Assembly (NCBI GenBank): GCA_947575275.1
Contig: CANPMS010000023.1
Coordinates: forward strand, 1-35,312
From: an uncultured Clostridium sp.
Lineage (GTDB): Bacteria > Bacillota > Clostridia > Lachnospirales > Lachnospiraceae
Length of the DNA: 35,312 nt
Reading direction: 5' to 3'
Below, piece by piece: positions 7,805-17,401 of this stretch. A program made the translations under genes and the position numbers. How positions within the stretch are numbered: position 1 is the first letter of the stretch; each line of letters opens with the position of its first letter. A model generated the notes under the pieces. It made no database searches. It was not told where the DNA came from and saw only the letters and a program-made list of their open reading frames with translations.

Positions 7805-9511
7805 CTAATCTATTTTTAAATCAGTATCATCAAATGCGTCCTGAATCGGCGCCCCCGGAGATACCATCGGGTATACTCTGTCATCACAGTGAATCTGGCA
7901 GTCAATCACCACCGGCGCATTCAGCGCCATAGCCTCCTCAAGCACCGGCCTCAGCTCCTCCTTTGAGGTTACGCGGTATGCTTTCGCCCCCATTGCTTCT
8001 GACACCTTTACAAAATCCACCGCATCATTTAATACCGTATGTGAATAGCGTTTTCCGTAGAACAGCGTCTGCCATTGACGTACCATACCCAATACCTGGT
8101 TATTCATAATCACCTCGATAATCGGGATATTGTATCGGGCCGCCGTAGCAACTTCATTCATATTCATACGGAAGCAGCCGTCGCCTGCAATATTGAATAC
8201 CGGCTTATCAGGACAGCCCATATCACCGCAGCCCATCTTCGCACCGATAGCCGCTCCCAGACCGTAACCCATCGTGCCCAATCCGCCGGAGGTAAGAAGA
8301 GTCCTCGGCTTCCTGAATTTATAGTACTGGGCCGCCCACATCTGATGCTGCCCCACATCCGTACAAATCACTGCGTCTCCGTTTGTCAGTTCATCAATCG
8401 TCTCAATAATAAACGGACCGGTCAGACGGCTTTTATCATAGCGCAGCGGATACATTTCCTTCATCATCTCAATATGCTGCACCCACTCATCGTGATTAAC
8501 CGGGTCCAGACGCGCATTGAGCCTTCTGAGAATCAGTTTCAGATCTCCAATCACGCTGGCATCCACACGGATATTCTTGTTAATTTCAGCAGCGTCCACA
8601 TCAAACTGGAGAATCTTTGCGTTTCTTGCAAACTTTGAAGCGTTTCCGGTCACACGGTCACTGAACCGCGCCCCCGCCACAATCAGAAGGTCGCACTCAC
8701 TGATTCCAAAATTGGAGGTCTTTGTACCGTGCATACCCACCATGCCGGCATAAAGCTCGTCAGTTCCGTTAAAGGCGCCCTTGGCCATCAGAGAATCTGC
8801 CACAGGCGCATGAATCCGGTGAGCCAGAGTATAAATCTCCTCCCCGGCATCAGATAATACCGCGCCGCCCCCTACAAAGATAAACGGTTTTTTTGCCTTG
8901 CGAATCATCTCCAAAGCCGTCTCTATATCCTCATCGCAGATCGTATCCTTCTGGCGCACAACCGGCTCCGGCTCCATGGGCGTATACTCCCACTCCGCTG
9001 AAGTCACATCTTTGGTAATATCAATAAGTACCGGTCCCGGTCTTCCGCTCTGGGCGATGGTGAATGCGCGACGAATCACATTTGCCAGCTGACTGATGTC
9101 CTTTACAATAAAACTATACTTCGTAATAGGCATGGTCACTCCTGCAATATCCACCTCCTGAAAACTGTCACGCCCCAAAAGTCCGGTGGTCACATTACAT
9201 GTAATCGCCACCATCGGAATGGAATCCATACAGGCAGTGGCAATTCCCGTCACCAGATTGGTCGCACCCGGTCCGGAAGTGGCAAGGCACACTCCTACCT
9301 TCCCGGTAGCCCTGGCGTAACCGTCCGCCGCATGTGCCGCTCCCTGCTCATGGGAGGTCAGAATATGTGTAATCTCATCCTGATGCTTATAAAGCGCATC
9401 ATAAATATTTAAAATTGCTCCGCCCGGATAGCCGAACACCGTCTTCACGCCTTGCTCCTTCAGGCACTCTATTACAATCTCCGAGCCGTTTAACACTCTC
9501 GTCTCCGACAT
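7805..9511 (-). CDS. ilvB: Acetolactate synthase, large (catalytic) subunit
   Basis: This thiamine diphosphate enzyme condenses two pyruvates to acetolactate (valine and leucine path) or pyruvate with 2-oxobutyrate (isoleucine path). I start it at the ATG at 9511 (568 residues), because AGGAG lies eight bases before it; a TTG two codons earlier would be too close to that site. The catalytic glutamate is in TSHEQGAAHA near residue 55, and the ThDP/Mg motif GDGCFRMN...NN lies near 442-468. The small regulatory subunit ilvN and the reductoisomerase ilvC are not adjacent: the next gene is serC, 23 bases on. The enzyme may use an ilvN encoded elsewhere. Confidence 0.95.
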   Translation of the reverse strand: MSETRVLNGSEIVIECLKEQGVKTVFGYPGGAILNIYDALYKHQDEITHILTSHEQGAAHAADGYARATGKVGVCLATSGPGATNLVTGIATACMDSIPMVAITCNVTTGLLGRDSFQEVDIAGVTMPITKYSFIVKDISQLANVIRRAFTIAQSGRPGPVLIDITKDVTSAEWEYTPMEPEPVVRQKDTICDEDIETALEMIRKAKKPFIFVGGGAVLSDAGEEIYTLAHRIHAPVADSLMAKGAFNGTDELYAGMVGMHGTKTSNFGISECDLLIVAGARFSDRVTGNASKFARNAKILQFDVDAAEINKNIRVDASVIGDLKLILRRLNARLDPVNHDEWVQHIEMMKEMYPLRYDKSRLTGPFIIETIDELTNGDAVICTDVGQHQMWAAQYYKFRKPRTLLTSGGLGTMGYGLGAAIGAKMGCGDMGCPDKPVFNIAGDGCFRMNMNEVATAARYNIPIIEVIMNNQVLGMVRQWQTLFYGKRYSHTVLNDAVDFVKVSEAMGAKAYRVTSKEELRPVLEEAMALNAPVVIDCQIHCDDRVYPMVSPGAPIQDAFDDTDLKID

Positions 9512-9551
9512 GTCCAAAACTCCTTATCTATCTTAATGTCTGTATGTAAAC

Positions 9552-11213
9552 TCAGTTTCCTGTCAGCACAGCGCCTTTGTCCGCGCTGGTGACCAGCTGT
9601 GCGTAGCGCTTTAAATAACCGGTTGCCTCCTTTGTCCTGGGCTTCCAGTTTGCACGGCGCCTGGCCAGCTCCTCATCAGATACCTTCATATTAATTGTGT
9701 TGGCATTAATATCGATAGCGATAATATCCCCTTCCTCCACAAGAGCGATCGGACCGCCTGCAGCCGCCTCAGGACATACATGTCCGATTGACGCGCCGCG
9801 GGATGCGCCGGAGAACCGTCCATCGGTAATCAAAGCCACAGAGGCTCCAAGCCCCATACCCGCAATGGCAGAGGTAGGATTTAGCATCTCTCTCATTCCC
9901 GGACCTCCCTTTGGTCCCTCATAGCGGATCACCACAACGTCGCCTGCCACAATCTTTCCTCCCTTGATTGCCGAAATTGCATCCTCTTCACTGTCAAACA
10001 CTCTTGCAGGTCCCTCATGCGCCAGCATCTCGGGAACCACCGCAGAACGCTTCACCACACAGGAGTCAGGCGCCAGGTTGCCCCGCAGCACAGCGATTCC
10101 TCCCGTCTCTGAATAGGGACTTTCCACAGGACGGATAACCTCCGTATCCCTGTTGACACAGCCTCTGATATTTTCACCCACGGTCTTTCCAGTAACAGTC
10201 ATACAATCCAAATCCAAAAGCCCCAGTTTGCTGATTTCATTCATAACTGCATAGATACCGCCTGCCTCATCCAGGTCCTCCATATAGGTATGGCCTGCCG
10301 GGGCAAGATGACAAAGGTTCGGTGTTCTCGCGCTGATTTCATTTGCAATATCCACATTCAGCTCCACCCCCGCCTCATGGGCGATAGCAGGAAGGTGCAG
10401 CATGCTGTTGGTACTGCAGCCCAGCGCCATATCCATGGTCAGCGCATTTCTAAACGCCGCCTCAGTCATAATGTCCCTGGGACAGATATTCCTCTTCAAC
10501 ATCTCCATAACCGCCATGCCGGCGTGCTTAGCCAGCACCAGCCGTTCAGAGTATACCGCCGGAATTGTTCCGTTGCCTTTCAGTCCCATGCCCAGCACTT
10601 CCGTTAGACAATTCATGCTGTTTGCAGTATACATACCGGAACAGGAACCGCAGGTCGGACAGACTTTATTCTCATATTCCCTTACGTCCTCCTCGCTCAT
10701 TGTGCCTGCTGCGTAGGCGCCCACTGCCTCAAACATACTGGAAAGGCTGCGTTTCTCACCCTTCACGCGCCCTGCAAGCATCGGACCTCCACTGACGAAT
10801 ACGGTCGGGATATTTAACCGGGCTGCTGCCATCAACAGCCCCGGCACATTCTTGTCACAATTTGGTACCATTACCAGCGCGTCAAACTGATGCGCCATCG
10901 CCATACACTCCGTGGAATCCGCAATCAAATCACGGGTTACCAGAGAATACTTCATCCCTATATGACCCATAGCAATACCGTCACAGACGGCAATCGCCGG
11001 AAATACAATAGGAGTTCCGCCGGCCATGGCGACCCCCTGCTTTACTGCATCTACAATCTTATCTAGATTCATATGACCGGGAACAATCTCGTTGTAAGAG
11101 CTGACAATCCCCACCAGAGGTCTCGCCATCTCCTCATCGCTCAATCCCAGTGCCCTTAACAAAGAACGCGCCGGCGCCTGCTGCATGCCGGATTTCGCAT
11201 TATCACTTCTCAT
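9552..11213 (-). CDS. ilvD: Dihydroxy-acid dehydratase
   Basis: It removes water from 2,3-dihydroxy-isovalerate and -methylvalerate, giving the 2-keto acids of valine and isoleucine. The protein has 553 residues, with the iron-sulfur cysteines expected in VPNCDKN (Cys119) and [14 protein letters not shown] (Cys191 region), the conserved SGGPMLAGR near 141-149, and GGPGMREML and GRFSGASRG near the C-terminal third. A GGAGGAGACAAA site precedes the ATG. It sits 19 bases after leuB and about 40 bases before ilvB. The Fe-S cluster makes it oxygen-sensitive, in keeping with an anaerobe. Confidence 0.95.
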   Translation of the reverse strand: MRSDNAKSGMQQAPARSLLRALGLSDEEMARPLVGIVSSYNEIVPGHMNLDKIVDAVKQGVAMAGGTPIVFPAIAVCDGIAMGHIGMKYSLVTRDLIADSTECMAMAHQFDALVMVPNCDKNVPGLLMAAARLNIPTVFVSGGPMLAGRVKGEKRSLSSMFEAVGAYAAGTMSEEDVREYENKVCPTCGSCSGMYTANSMNCLTEVLGMGLKGNGTIPAVYSERLVLAKHAGMAVMEMLKRNICPRDIMTEAAFRNALTMDMALGCSTNSMLHLPAIAHEAGVELNVDIANEISARTPNLCHLAPAGHTYMEDLDEAGGIYAVMNEISKLGLLDLDCMTVTGKTVGENIRGCVNRDTEVIRPVESPYSETGGIAVLRGNLAPDSCVVKRSAVVPEMLAHEGPARVFDSEEDAISAIKGGKIVAGDVVVIRYEGPKGGPGMREMLNPTSAIAGMGLGASVALITDGRFSGASRGASIGHVCPEAAAGGPIALVEEGDIIAIDINANTINMKVSDEELARRRANWKPRTKEATGYLKRYAQLVTSADKGAVLTGN

Positions 11214-11231
11214 TTTGTCTCCTCCTCGTAT

Positions 11232-12317
11232 TTAACAGATGTGACGGGCAATTAACATACCCATCTCAGTAGTTCCCACTTTCTCACAGCCTTCCGCCAT
11301 AATATCTCCGGTACGGTAACCGGCAGTCAGAACCTGCTGCACTGCCGCCTCAATCCCATCCGCCTCCTTATCCAAATCGAAGGAATACCTGAGCATCATG
11401 GCTGCCGACAGGATTGTGGCAATGGGGTTGGCAATATTCTTTCCCGCAATATCCGGAGCGGAGCCATGGCTGGGCTCGTACATACCAAATTTCGTCTCGT
11501 TTAAGCTTGCAGAGGACAGCATGCCAATGGAGCCGGTAATCATGCTGGCCTCGTCGGATAAAATATCGCCAAACATATTCTCTGTCAGCACCACGTCAAA
11601 CTGCCCCGGATTCATCACCAGCTGCATCGCACAGTTATCCACCAGCATATGCTCCAGCTTTACCTCAGGGTAATCCTTCGCTGTCTCCTCCACGACTCTT
11701 CTCCAAAGTCTGGAGGAATCCAGCACATTTGCCTTATCCACACTGATAACCCGTTTCTTTCTTTTCATGGCAATGTCAAAGGCCTTCACAGCAATCCTGC
11801 GGATCTCATTTTCATTATAAGTCAGGGTGTCAGTGGCCTGCCAAATACCATCCACCTCTTTTGTGTGGCGCTCTCCAAAGTAAAGACCGCCGGTCAGCTC
11901 TCTTATAATCACCATATCAAAGCCGTCACCGATAATCTCCTCCTTTAGCGGGCAGGCGCCGGCTAACTCCCGATAAAGATACGCAGGACGGATATTGGCA
12001 AATAAATTAAGACCCTTTCGAATTGCCAACAGCCCTGCCTCAGGTCTCAGATTCGGCGCCACATCATACCATCTGGAATTTCCCACATCACCGCCCACAG
12101 CTCCCAAAAGAACCGCGTCACTCTGCCTTGCAGCCTCAAGCGCCTCATCTGTCAGAGGAACTCCGTGTACATCGATAGAGCCCCCCCCCATCAGCACTTC
12201 TGTATATGTAAAGGTATGGCCATAAACCTCACCTACTTTGTCAAGGACTCTGCACGCTTCCTGTACAATCTCCGGTCCGATTCCATCTCCCGGAATCGTC
12301 ACAATCTTACAATTCAT
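11232..12317 (-). CDS. leuB: 3-isopropylmalate dehydrogenase
   Basis: It catalyses NAD-dependent oxidation and decarboxylation of 3-isopropylmalate in leucine synthesis. The protein has 361 residues. It shows GDGIGPEIV at 10-18, LLGAVGG, the substrate loop [33 protein letters not shown], and the metal/NAD region [17 protein letters not shown]. It is the first gene of the operon. An AGGAGG site lies just upstream and a strong promoter lies 60-90 bases upstream. leuA, leuC and leuD are absent, so this operon holds only one leucine-specific step. Confidence 0.95.
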   Translation of the reverse strand: MNCKIVTIPGDGIGPEIVQEACRVLDKVGEVYGHTFTYTEVLMGGGSIDVHGVPLTDEALEAARQSDAVLLGAVGGDVGNSRWYDVAPNLRPEAGLLAIRKGLNLFANIRPAYLYRELAGACPLKEEIIGDGFDMVIIRELTGGLYFGERHTKEVDGIWQATDTLTYNENEIRRIAVKAFDIAMKRKKRVISVDKANVLDSSRLWRRVVEETAKDYPEVKLEHMLVDNCAMQLVMNPGQFDVVLTENMFGDILSDEASMITGSIGMLSSASLNETKFGMYEPSHGSAPDIAGKNIANPIATILSAAMMLRYSFDLDKEADGIEAAVQQVLTAGYRTGDIMAEGCEKVGTTEMGMLIARHIC

Positions 12318-12377
12318 GTCATGCCTCCTTTTTCTTTCCTGCGCCTTTACAAGGTACAGAATAGGGTGTTTCTACTC

Positions 12378-12406
12378 ATATTAACCCATTTCAGGGCATT
12401 TTTCAA
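12378..12406 (-). promoter_or_regulatory. Promoter of the leuB-ilvD-ilvB-serC-serA operon
   Basis: TTGAAA (12406-12401) and TAATAT (12383-12378) are 17 bases apart on the minus strand. The implied leader is only about 50-55 bases, with no room for a T-box or leader-peptide attenuator, so regulation would have to act at initiation. Confidence 0.7.
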
Positions 12407-12478
12407 CTAATATAGGGGAATTAATTTGGAAAAAGTATATAAGATTGGAATTAATTACATAACCGGAAGTTATTTTAA

Positions 12479-12505
12479 AACCGCCGGTCATTACAACCGG
12501 CGGTT
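12479..12505 (-). terminator. Terminator of the cell-wall-binding repeat gene
   Basis: A perfect stem, AACCGCCGGT paired with ACCGGCGGTT around a seven-base loop, is followed on the minus strand by TTAAAAT. It lies 38 bases after the stop at 12543. Confidence 0.75.
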
Positions 12506-12542
12506 CCTCTTTTCACTCTTTGCATATTCTGTTCCATGGCGT

Positions 12543-12929
12543 CTATTTACTGGTATCCCATGCACCATCCTTGCCCACATAATAGCTCCCAATGGTCTCG
12601 TCTGCGGCCATAACATAGTCTTCCTTAAAATAGTACCACTTCTCATCGATTACCTGCCAGCCCGTTTCAGCTGCACCGCTGGGACCCAGATAATACCATT
12701 TTCGATCATGCTCATGCCACTTGTTGACAGCCATAGAACCGTCCTCTTCAATCCAGAACAGAGAATCCCCGTTCTTCACCCACTGGTTTTTCGCCATGGT
12801 GCCGTCTGTGCTGTAATAATTCCAGGCATCACCGTTATGCTTCCAGCCAGTCTGGGCAAATCCGTTAAGTACAAAAGACAGAGCCATAGAAACCGTCAGT
12901 ATCAGCGCTGCAATCGTTTTTTTCTTCAT
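12543..12929 (-). CDS. Secreted cell-wall-binding repeat protein
   Basis: I start at the ATG at 12929 (MKKKTIAALILTVSMALSFV), giving 128 residues, because GGAGGGG lies six bases before it; an ATG five codons earlier is unlikely. A classical signal peptide (about 1-25, ending near GFAQ) is followed by some five tandem aromatic repeats of the choline/glucan-binding type (CW_binding_1): GWKHNGDAWNYYSTDGTMA, then W...GDSLFWIEEDGSMA, KWYYLGPSGA, GWQVIDEKWYYFKED and a last partial repeat. Proteins with such repeats bind wall polymers or glucans. Here there is no enzymatic domain, so it may be a small surface or decoy binding protein. It has its own promoter and terminator and is monocistronic. Confidence 0.85.
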   Translation of the reverse strand: MKKKTIAALILTVSMALSFVLNGFAQTGWKHNGDAWNYYSTDGTMAKNQWVKNGDSLFWIEEDGSMAVNKWHEHDRKWYYLGPSGAAETGWQVIDEKWYYFKEDYVMAADETIGSYYVGKDGAWDTSK

Positions 12930-12959
12930 GGATTCCCCTCCCATCCTTTCTATGTATTA

Positions 12960-12988
12960 ATCATACGTTTTGCCCTACGGTTTGTCAA
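12960..12988 (-). promoter_or_regulatory. Promoter of the cell-wall-binding repeat gene
   Basis: TTGACA (12988-12983) and TATGAT (12965-12960) have exactly 17 bases between them, about 30 bases upstream of the start at 12929. This is a near-consensus housekeeping promoter. Confidence 0.75.
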
Positions 12989-13043
12989 CGAATATTTCCC
13001 TACATAATCTGTCGATTTTCTTTCAATTTCTTTCCATTTTTGG

Positions 13044-13373
13044 CTATTCCAGCTCGTCCTCTCCAACCAGCTCATCAAATTCATCATTATCCAAAAGCTC
13101 GTCAAATGCGTCGGCGACAATTTCATATTCATCGTCATTCTCAATGTTGTCCAGGCTTGGATTGCCGTTTTCATCCTCGCAGTAGCGGTAGAGATAAACC
13201 TCTCCTTCCTCTGCTTTCTCTTCTTCCATTGGAAGCAGCGCAATATAGTCCCGGTTTCCCGCCTCGAAAATTGTCAGGACTACACACTCTATCTCACTGT
13301 CATCATCCAGCGTAAGCGTGACAGTCATCTCCTCCTGCTCCAGGTCAATCTCATCGTTTAAATTCTGTGACAT
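13044..13373 (-). CDS. DUF1292 domain protein
   Basis: A 109-residue, very acidic protein. The DUF1292 core spans about 16-75: VTLTLDDDSEIECVVLTIFE, then YIALLPME and a YLYRYCEDENG strand. An unusually Asp/Glu-rich tail follows (DAFDELLDNDEFDELV). The function of the family is unknown; small DUF1292 proteins are widespread in Firmicutes. An AAAGGAGG site precedes the ATG and a promoter lies about 40 bases upstream. No membrane segment is seen. It appears to be monocistronic. Confidence 0.85.
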   Translation of the reverse strand: MSQNLNDEIDLEQEEMTVTLTLDDDSEIECVVLTIFEAGNRDYIALLPMEEEKAEEGEVYLYRYCEDENGNPSLDNIENDDEYEIVADAFDELLDNDEFDELVGEDELE

Positions 13374-13403
13374 ACAGAATACCTCCTTTGTTTTTATAAT
13401 TTC

Positions 13404-13432
13404 ACTTTATCAGAATACATCTGTAAAATCAA
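13404..13432 (-). promoter_or_regulatory. Promoter of the DUF1292 gene
   Basis: TTGATT (13432-13427) and TAAAGT (13409-13404) are separated by 17 bases on the minus strand, upstream of the AAAGGAGG site of the DUF1292 gene. Confidence 0.55.
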
Positions 13433-13455
13433 GATACTTCTTAAACGAAACAAGC

Positions 13456-13980
13456 TCAGTATTCAATCCCCTCCCTTGCGCCCACCCCCTGCCGAAATGG
13501 GTGCTTCTCTGCCCGGATTTCCGACACATAATCCGCCAGTTCAATCAGTCTGCCAGAAGGGTCGCGCCCGGTCAGAACAACCTCCAAACCATCAGGGCGG
13601 TTTTTCAAAAATTCCACCGCCTCCTCCTCTGGTACCATACCTGAATTACAAGCTCCCACCAATTCATCAAGCACCAGCACATCGCAGCCGCCGCTTATAC
13701 TCTCCTTGCAGGCGCACCGAAACCGCTCCGTAAAATACGCTTTTGCCTCCTTCCGCTGTTCAGGCTTCATACGGAACACAAAACCGAACTCCCTGTCACA
13801 GGGTGTCACCACAATACCCGGAATCCCGCGCAGCGCCTCCACCTCACCGGAGTCCTCCTTTTTTAAAAAGCGCACAAAAAGTACCTTTCTTCCACGCCCT
13901 GCCGCTCTCACTGCAAGCCCGATGGATGCTGAGGTTTTTCCCTTTCCATCCCCACAGTATATATGTACATATCCCTTCAT
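13456..13980 (-). CDS. cobO: Corrinoid adenosyltransferase (CobO/BtuR family)
   Basis: It transfers the adenosyl group of ATP to the cobalt of cob(I)alamin or cob(I)yrinic acid diamide, making the active B12 coenzyme. The protein has 174 residues, with a P-loop GDGKGKTS at 10-17, the family's FVRFLKK stretch, and VLDELVGACNSGMV followed by VVLTGRDPS near the C-terminal end. Its ATG overlaps the stop of the upstream helicase gene (ATGA), so it is co-translated with it. No other B12 genes are in the window, so the location looks like a stand-alone salvage or repair function. Confidence 0.92.
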   Translation of the reverse strand: MKGYVHIYCGDGKGKTSASIGLAVRAAGRGRKVLFVRFLKKEDSGEVEALRGIPGIVVTPCDREFGFVFRMKPEQRKEAKAYFTERFRCACKESISGGCDVLVLDELVGACNSGMVPEEEAVEFLKNRPDGLEVVLTGRDPSGRLIELADYVSEIRAEKHPFRQGVGAREGIEY

Positions 13981-15839
13981 TTTGCAGCCCCCGTTCCCAG
14001 ATATTCATCAATAAATCTTGACCGTTCCTGCAGCTTGCCATAGCGTTCTTTCGTGCAGCACACATGCAGCCTGTCCTTCGCCCGGGTCATCGCCACATAA
14101 AACATGCGCCGCTCCTCCTCCAGATCCGCATCCAGCACCGCCTTGTGATGGGGAGTTACCCGCTCATTGGCATCCAGAATATAGACCACAGGAAACTCCA
14201 GCCCTTTAGAGCTGTGCATGGTCATCAGTGACACACAATCGGTCTCGCCATCCTGTGGGTGAATCACCTGCTTTTTCAACTGCTCCCCATACTCTCTCAT
14301 ATGGGCAAACCAGGCATCCACCGTCTTAAATCCCCCGGCGCTTTCCTGTACCTGGTCTGCCACCTGCAAAAGCTCCTCCGGCTTCATGCGGCGGTACTGG
14401 GCGTACTCACCCAGGTAATCATCGTAACCCACCGCCTTGCGGATATAATTGACAGCCGCCACCGGAGCCATCCTTCCAATCATCCTTAAATCATATTCCA
14501 GCTGCTCGATCCTCTCCACCAGCCAGTCCTTATCCTGATACCAGGCTTTTACCGCGTCCCAGGATATAACCTGACCCTCCAGCGCCTCACGGCTCACATA
14601 CCGCTTCGGACGGTTGATAATGCGCAGCGCCTCAGCGCGCCTTGCCTGCCGGCGGGCGGACAGCTCATCACCGGCAATGCGGATATAGGCAAGAATATCC
14701 TGGGTAATCCAATGCTCGTAAAGATTGGGCAGCGCATCCCGCATCTGAAACGGTACATTGTACTCCATCAGCCGCTCCATCAAAAGCCGCGGCTCCATAT
14801 TGGTGCGGTAAATCACTGCAATATCAGAAAGCCGGAACCCCATCTTTACATAATCCTGGATTCCCTTTACAATGCCCTCCGTCTCCGCCCGGGCATCTTC
14901 CCACACGGAAGTCGCCACAGGCCGGCCGGCTCCCCGCACCTGGCAGATTTCCTTTTCAAAGCGGGTCTTATTATGGCAGATTAAACGCCCTGCCGCCGCC
15001 ACAATCTCCTTGGTGGAGCGGTAATTGATTCCCAGAAGAACACGCTTTGCCCCCGGATAATCGTTTTCAAAACCCAGCATAATCTCCGGCTTCGCTCCCC
15101 GGAAACGATAGATTGACTGGTCGTCATCTCCCACAATAAACAGGTTGTTTTCCGGGGCCGCCAGCATTTTTACCACCTCATACTGCACCTGGTTGATGTC
15201 CTGAAATTCGTCAATGAGAATGTAGCGGTACTTCTGCTGCCATGCCGCCAGAATATCCTTCCTCTGATGAAACAGCTCATAGCACATCACCAGCATATCA
15301 TCAAAATCAATCAGCCCCTTTCCTGCAAGCGCCTCCTCATAGCCCTGGTACAGCTTCTTGAACATCTCCTCCGAACAGTTTTTGGAATAATAGTAATCCA
15401 GGCTCATCATCTCACCCTTCACCATACTGATTTCAGACAAGACAGAGGAGGTAAACTCTGCCTCATCCTCCACATCCATCCGGAATTTATCAATCAGCCC
15501 GCGGATAATCTGGATACGCTGCTCCTCCCGCACAATATTGGAGGCATCATAGCGGTAAGCACGCTTTAAAATGGCAAAAAACACTGCGTGAAACGTGCCG
15601 AAGCTAACTGTCCGCCCCGCCCCTTCCATCAGTGCCTCAAACCGTTGCTTCATCTCCTGGGCTGCCGCCCGTGTAAAGGTAATAACCAGAATAGAGCCCG
15701 GCTCCACACCGTATTCCTCCACCAGGCGCTTCACCCGGTGGGTAATCACGGTGGTTTTTCCGGAGCCTGGTCCTGCAAGCACCATCATTGGTCCCTTAAA
15801 ATGACGAATTGCCTTCGTCTGCGATTCATGAAACGTCAT
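13977..15839 (-). CDS. UvrD/PcrA-like superfamily 1 ATP-dependent DNA helicase
   Basis: With the ATG at 15839 the protein has 620 residues and begins MTFHESQTKAIRHFKGPMMV; an ATG 45 bases earlier would overlap gltX more and has no good binding site. Motifs are in order: Walker A AGPGSGKT (about 22-29), ITFTRAAAQEM, DEFQDIN, VGDDDQSIYRFRGA, INYRST, MTMHSSKGLEFPVV and MFYVAMTRAKDRLHV. It unwinds DNA 3'->5' in repair or replication restart. At about 620 residues it is shorter than PcrA/UvrD (about 720-750) and ends soon after motif VI, so it is probably a distinct paralogue. It begins seven bases after the gltX stop and overlaps cobO. Confidence 0.9.
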   Translation of the reverse strand: MTFHESQTKAIRHFKGPMMVLAGPGSGKTTVITHRVKRLVEEYGVEPGSILVITFTRAAAQEMKQRFEALMEGAGRTVSFGTFHAVFFAILKRAYRYDASNIVREEQRIQIIRGLIDKFRMDVEDEAEFTSSVLSEISMVKGEMMSLDYYYSKNCSEEMFKKLYQGYEEALAGKGLIDFDDMLVMCYELFHQRKDILAAWQQKYRYILIDEFQDINQVQYEVVKMLAAPENNLFIVGDDDQSIYRFRGAKPEIMLGFENDYPGAKRVLLGINYRSTKEIVAAAGRLICHNKTRFEKEICQVRGAGRPVATSVWEDARAETEGIVKGIQDYVKMGFRLSDIAVIYRTNMEPRLLMERLMEYNVPFQMRDALPNLYEHWITQDILAYIRIAGDELSARRQARRAEALRIINRPKRYVSREALEGQVISWDAVKAWYQDKDWLVERIEQLEYDLRMIGRMAPVAAVNYIRKAVGYDDYLGEYAQYRRMKPEELLQVADQVQESAGGFKTVDAWFAHMREYGEQLKKQVIHPQDGETDCVSLMTMHSSKGLEFPVVYILDANERVTPHHKAVLDADLEEERRMFYVAMTRAKDRLHVCCTKERYGKLQERSRFIDEYLGTGAAK

Positions 15840-15846
15840 TCGACTG

Positions 15847-17310
15847 TCAGTTCCTCCCTGCTGCCTCAAGCATTCTGATACCATGGCGGATTCGCTTTAA
15901 GGCTTCCTCCTTGCCTAAAACTTCCATAATTTCTGTTGCTCCTGCCGGAGTCATCTGCTTTCCCGATAAGGCAGTGCGGATTGGCCACATCACAAATCCG
16001 GTCTTATATCCCTTGTCCTCCACATACCGGGCCAGCGCCGCATACAGCGCATCATTGCTGTAATCCGTCTGCGCTTCTAAAATCGGGAGCACCTCATTTA
16101 GCACCTCCAGAGAGTTCTCCGTATTGGTCTTCATCTTTTTGTGGGTGTACATGGCCACATCATACTCCGGCAGTTCCTCAAAGAAATCAATATGATCAGC
16201 AATGTCGGGGAAAATTTCAATTCGTGTTTTCACCATATTTGCAATCTTCTTCAGATCCAGATCCTTTTTCACTGCCCCGCGGATATACGGCTCAGCCATA
16301 TCAAAAAATTTGTCAAAATCCATAGCCTTTAAATATTCGCCGTTCATCCATTTTAACTTGGTGATATCAAACACTGCCGGAGACTTGCTGATATTGCGGT
16401 AATTAAAGGCTTCTACCAGCTCCTTAAGGGAGAAAATCTCCTGGTTGTCCACCGGAGACCAGCCAAGAAGCGCTACATAATTTACCACTGCTTCCGCCAC
16501 AAAGCCCTGCTCAATCAAGTCCTCAAAGGAAGAATGACCACTGCGCTTTGACAGCTTTTTATGAGACTCATCTGTAATCAGCGGACAGTGCACATACACC
16601 GGCACCTCCCAGCCGAACGCATCATACAATCTGTTATACTTAGGGGATGATGAGAGATACTCGTTCCCCCTCACCACATGGGTAATGCCCATCAAATAGT
16701 CATCCACCACGTTGGCAAAGTTATAGGTGGGATAGCCGTCAGACTTGATTAATACCATATCGTCCAGCTCGGAGTTATCCACCGTAATATCCCCGTAAAT
16801 CTCATCGTGGAATGTGGTAGTTCCCTCAATCGGATTGTTCTGGCGGATTACATAGGGCATGCCCGCTGCCAGCTTCTCCTCAATCTCCTCCTTTGACAGG
16901 TGCAGGCAATGCTTATCGTAGGTCATAATCTCCTCGCCGTTCATCGTGGTCTTTAAGGAATTAAGGCGCTCCTGGGTACAAAAACAGTAGTAAGCCTCAC
17001 CCTTCTCAATCAGCTTTTTTGCATACTCCAGGTAAATTCCCGCTTTCTGGCGCTCACTCTGTACATAGGGACCGCAGCCCCCGTCCTTGTCGGGGCCCTC
17101 ATCGTGAATCAGCCCGGTCTCCTGAAGGGTGCGGTAAATAATCTCCGTTGCCCCCTCCACAAAACGCTCCTGGTCTGTATCCTCTATCCTGAGCAGAAAA
17201 TCTCCACCCTCATGCTTTGCAATCAGATAGGCATACAGCGCCGTCCTTAAATTGCCCACGTGCATACGTCCCGTGGGGCTGGGGGCATATCTTGTCCTTA
17301 TCTTCGTCAT
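15847..17310 (-). CDS. gltX: Glutamyl-tRNA synthetase
   Basis: It charges tRNA(Glu), and in bacteria without GlnRS also tRNA(Gln), with glutamate. The protein has 487 residues. The class I signature [16 protein letters not shown] (HIGH-type HVGN at 17-20) and the KMSKS-type KLSKR at 252-256 are both present, with FLLRIEDTD near 38-46 and a zinc-site-like CFC near 109-111. A GGGAG site precedes the ATG. It is the first gene of the gltX-helicase-cobO group. Confidence 0.95.
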   Translation of the reverse strand: MTKIRTRYAPSPTGRMHVGNLRTALYAYLIAKHEGGDFLLRIEDTDQERFVEGATEIIYRTLQETGLIHDEGPDKDGGCGPYVQSERQKAGIYLEYAKKLIEKGEAYYCFCTQERLNSLKTTMNGEEIMTYDKHCLHLSKEEIEEKLAAGMPYVIRQNNPIEGTTTFHDEIYGDITVDNSELDDMVLIKSDGYPTYNFANVVDDYLMGITHVVRGNEYLSSSPKYNRLYDAFGWEVPVYVHCPLITDESHKKLSKRSGHSSFEDLIEQGFVAEAVVNYVALLGWSPVDNQEIFSLKELVEAFNYRNISKSPAVFDITKLKWMNGEYLKAMDFDKFFDMAEPYIRGAVKKDLDLKKIANMVKTRIEIFPDIADHIDFFEELPEYDVAMYTHKKMKTNTENSLEVLNEVLPILEAQTDYSNDALYAALARYVEDKGYKTGFVMWPIRTALSGKQMTPAGATEIMEVLGKEEALKRIRHGIRMLEAAGRN

Positions 17311-17401
17311 GTTCCATCAGTCTCCCTTTTATATTAGTATCTCTATAAACACGTTTCGCTTCCTTATTGTACCTTAACCACCCACAAAAGAAAAGCGTTT
17401 T

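Noticed and set aside
12318..12420. A T-box or leader attenuator before leuB
   Set aside because: The promoter leaves a leader of only about 50-55 bases, and no terminator hairpin or T-box sequence is seen.
12426..13007. A 193-codon plus-strand frame opposite the cell-wall-binding repeat gene
   Set aside because: It lies opposite a gene with a signal peptide, repeats, promoter and terminator, and shows no domain of its own.
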